Part shown: piece by piece, positions 63,021-64,000 of the stretch
Layout: the number at the start of each line of letters is the position of its first letter
How positions within the stretch are numbered: the stretch's first letter is position 1
From: Mycobacteriales bacterium
Lineage (GTDB): Bacteria > Actinomycetota > Actinomycetes > Mycobacteriales > SCTD01
Direction: 5' to 3'
NCBI GenBank assembly: GCA_040902655.1
Contig: JBBDWV010000037.1
Span: forward strand, 20,585-84,584
DNA length: 64,000 nt
Translations under genes and position numbers: made by a program
The notes under the pieces: model-generated
The model's database searches: none
Told to the model about the DNA's origin: nothing
Seen by the model: the letters and a program-made list of their open reading frames with translations, nothing else

Positions 63021-64000
63021 TCATTCGGTACGCAGTGCGACGACCGGGTCCAGCCGGCCGGCCCGGCGGGCCAGCACGACGCCGAAGAAGATCCCGACCG
63101 CCGCGCTGACGGTGAAGGCCAGTGTGGGTGACCACCAGGTGATCACCGCCGGGAGCTGGTCCACGGCAGCCGAGAGTCCCAAGGATCCTCCTACCCCGAG
63201 CGCGATGCCGATGATGCCCCCGAGCGTGGTGAGCAGCACCGCCTCGAGCAGGAACTGCAGCGTGATGTCCCGCTGCCGGGCGCCGACCGCCTTGCGCAGG
63301 CCGATCTCCCGGGTCCGCTCGCGCACGCTGACCAGCATGATGTTGCTGACGCCGACGCCCCCGACGAGCAGGCTGATCGCCGCGATCGCCGCGAGTACCG
63401 AGGTGAGCAGCCCGAGGATCCGGCCGACGGTGCCGAGGATCTGGTCCTGCGTGACCGCGCTGAACTCCTCGTCGGGGTAGCGGTCGGCGAGCACCGCCAG
63501 CGCCTGCGCGCTCACCTCGTCGATGGCCTGCGTCGTCGGCGCCTTGAGTGCGAAGGCGTCGACGCGCATGTCGCCGAACAGCCGCTGCGCCGCCGTCACC
63601 GGGATGTGCACCTCGCTGTCGCGGCTCGACCCCAGGCTGCTGCCGACGCTCTCGAACACGCCGATGACCCGGAAACGCACCCCGCCGACGCTGACGGTGC
63701 GGCCCAGCGGGTCGGCGCCGTCGAACAGCGTGTCCACCAGAGCGGGGCCCACGACCGCGACCCGTCGGCGGGTGTCGACGTCGCTCTCGCGCAGGTACCC
63801 GCCGCGGGCCACCGGGCGGACGAATACCTCCGGCACCGCCGGATTGGTCCCGTTGACGGTCGCGAAGGCACTGCGGCTGCCGAAGCGGACCGTCTCGCCG
63901 GAGGACAGCGTGACCGCGACGTCCTGCCCGGTGGCCCGGCCGATCCGCTCGGCGTCGCCGAGCTCGAGTCGGCTCTTGGTGGGCGCGGAGCCGAACTCCA
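63021..64000 (-). CDS. ABC transporter permease, MacB/FtsX type (5' end outside window)
   Basis: The visible C-terminal 325 residues have a MacB-like periplasmic core (RVAVVGPALVDTLFDGADPLG, RFRVIGVFESVGSSLGSSRD). Three FtsX membrane helices follow, with the signature NIMLVSVRERTREIGLRKAVGA, ending PVVALRTE. The frame continues to the window edge without a stop, so the start is missing. MacB-type permeases work with an ATPase and often a periplasmic partner; those genes would lie beyond 64000. Confidence 0.88.
   Translation of the reverse strand, partial: EFGSAPTKSRLELGDAERIGRATGQDVAVTLSSGETVRFGSRSAFATVNGTNPAVPEVFVRPVARGGYLRESDVDTRRRVAVVGPALVDTLFDGADPLGRTVSVGGVRFRVIGVFESVGSSLGSSRDSEVHIPVTAAQRLFGDMRVDAFALKAPTTQAIDEVSAQALAVLADRYPDEEFSAVTQDQILGTVGRILGLLTSVLAAIAAISLLVGGVGVSNIMLVSVRERTREIGLRKAVGARQRDITLQFLLEAVLLTTLGGIIGIALGVGGSLGLSAAVDQLPAVITWWSPTLAFTVSAAVGIFFGVVLARRAGRLDPVVALRTE

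Overview
The window is high-GC, gene-dense DNA from an actinomycete. Evidence for this includes many GTG starts, ATGA/GTGA stop-start overlaps, a 14-gene nuoA-N operon, a rex-hemA-hemC-hemD-hemB operon, and the developmental regulators BldC and sigma-BldN with an RsbN-type anti-sigma factor. Gene order around the galE2/acyltransferase/HAD genes and the hem genes resembles mycobacteria and streptomycetes. I cannot name the genus from sequence alone; a Geodermatophilales/Frankiales-type organism is a guess.

Layout. 1-492 is an odd C40/G13 homopolymer edge plus unassigned DNA. Then come tRNA-Tyr, yajQ and convergent htpX. 2272-3748 holds a second, incomplete Complex I set (nuoB-, nuoC- and nuoI-like), followed by a polyprenyl diphosphate synthase and the complete nuo operon (4750-20639, minus strand). 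Upstream of nuoA are menJ and menG, so quinone synthesis and its main reductase sit together. 22884-25415 carries an accessory patch: a small Asp-rich repeat peptide coupled to a JmjC/cupin oxygenase, then an HTH protein among repeats. 25643-32622 is the menaquinone cluster menA, menE, menB, menC, menD, menF. 32713-38184 holds a sucrase/ferredoxin-like protein, an M15 peptidase lipoprotein, a large LPxTG protein, bldC and two PLDc_N-type membrane proteins. 38181-48661 is dominated by heme synthesis (hemL; hemB, hemD, hemC, hemA) with rex at the head of the hem operon. 48672-57847 has an acyl-CoA ligase, a class A PBP, the bldN/rsbN locus, a second LPxTG protein and a HAD phosphatase. 58303-64000 has an acyltransferase, an epimerase, a SAM hydroxide adenosyltransferase family protein, a 32-residue basic protein, a small HTH protein, an AcuC-like deacetylase and an ABC permease cut by the window edge.

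How it fits together. The men, nuo and hem genes build the quinone pool, the NADH dehydrogenase feeding it and the tetrapyrroles for cytochromes. The NADH sensor Rex is encoded here. I see two good Rex-operator-like palindromes, one in front of rex-hemA and one in front of menJ, which may also affect nuo by read-through.

The second theme is development and surface. bldC and the LPxTG gene next to rsbN each have an upstream CGTCAC-N16-CGTTG(A/G) element, close to the remembered sigma-BldN consensus. A third layer is non-coding: seven copies of a 16-bp intergenic motif, one pair forming 43-bp inverted repeats around a 237-bp core, and a 50-bp perfect palindrome at 41685.
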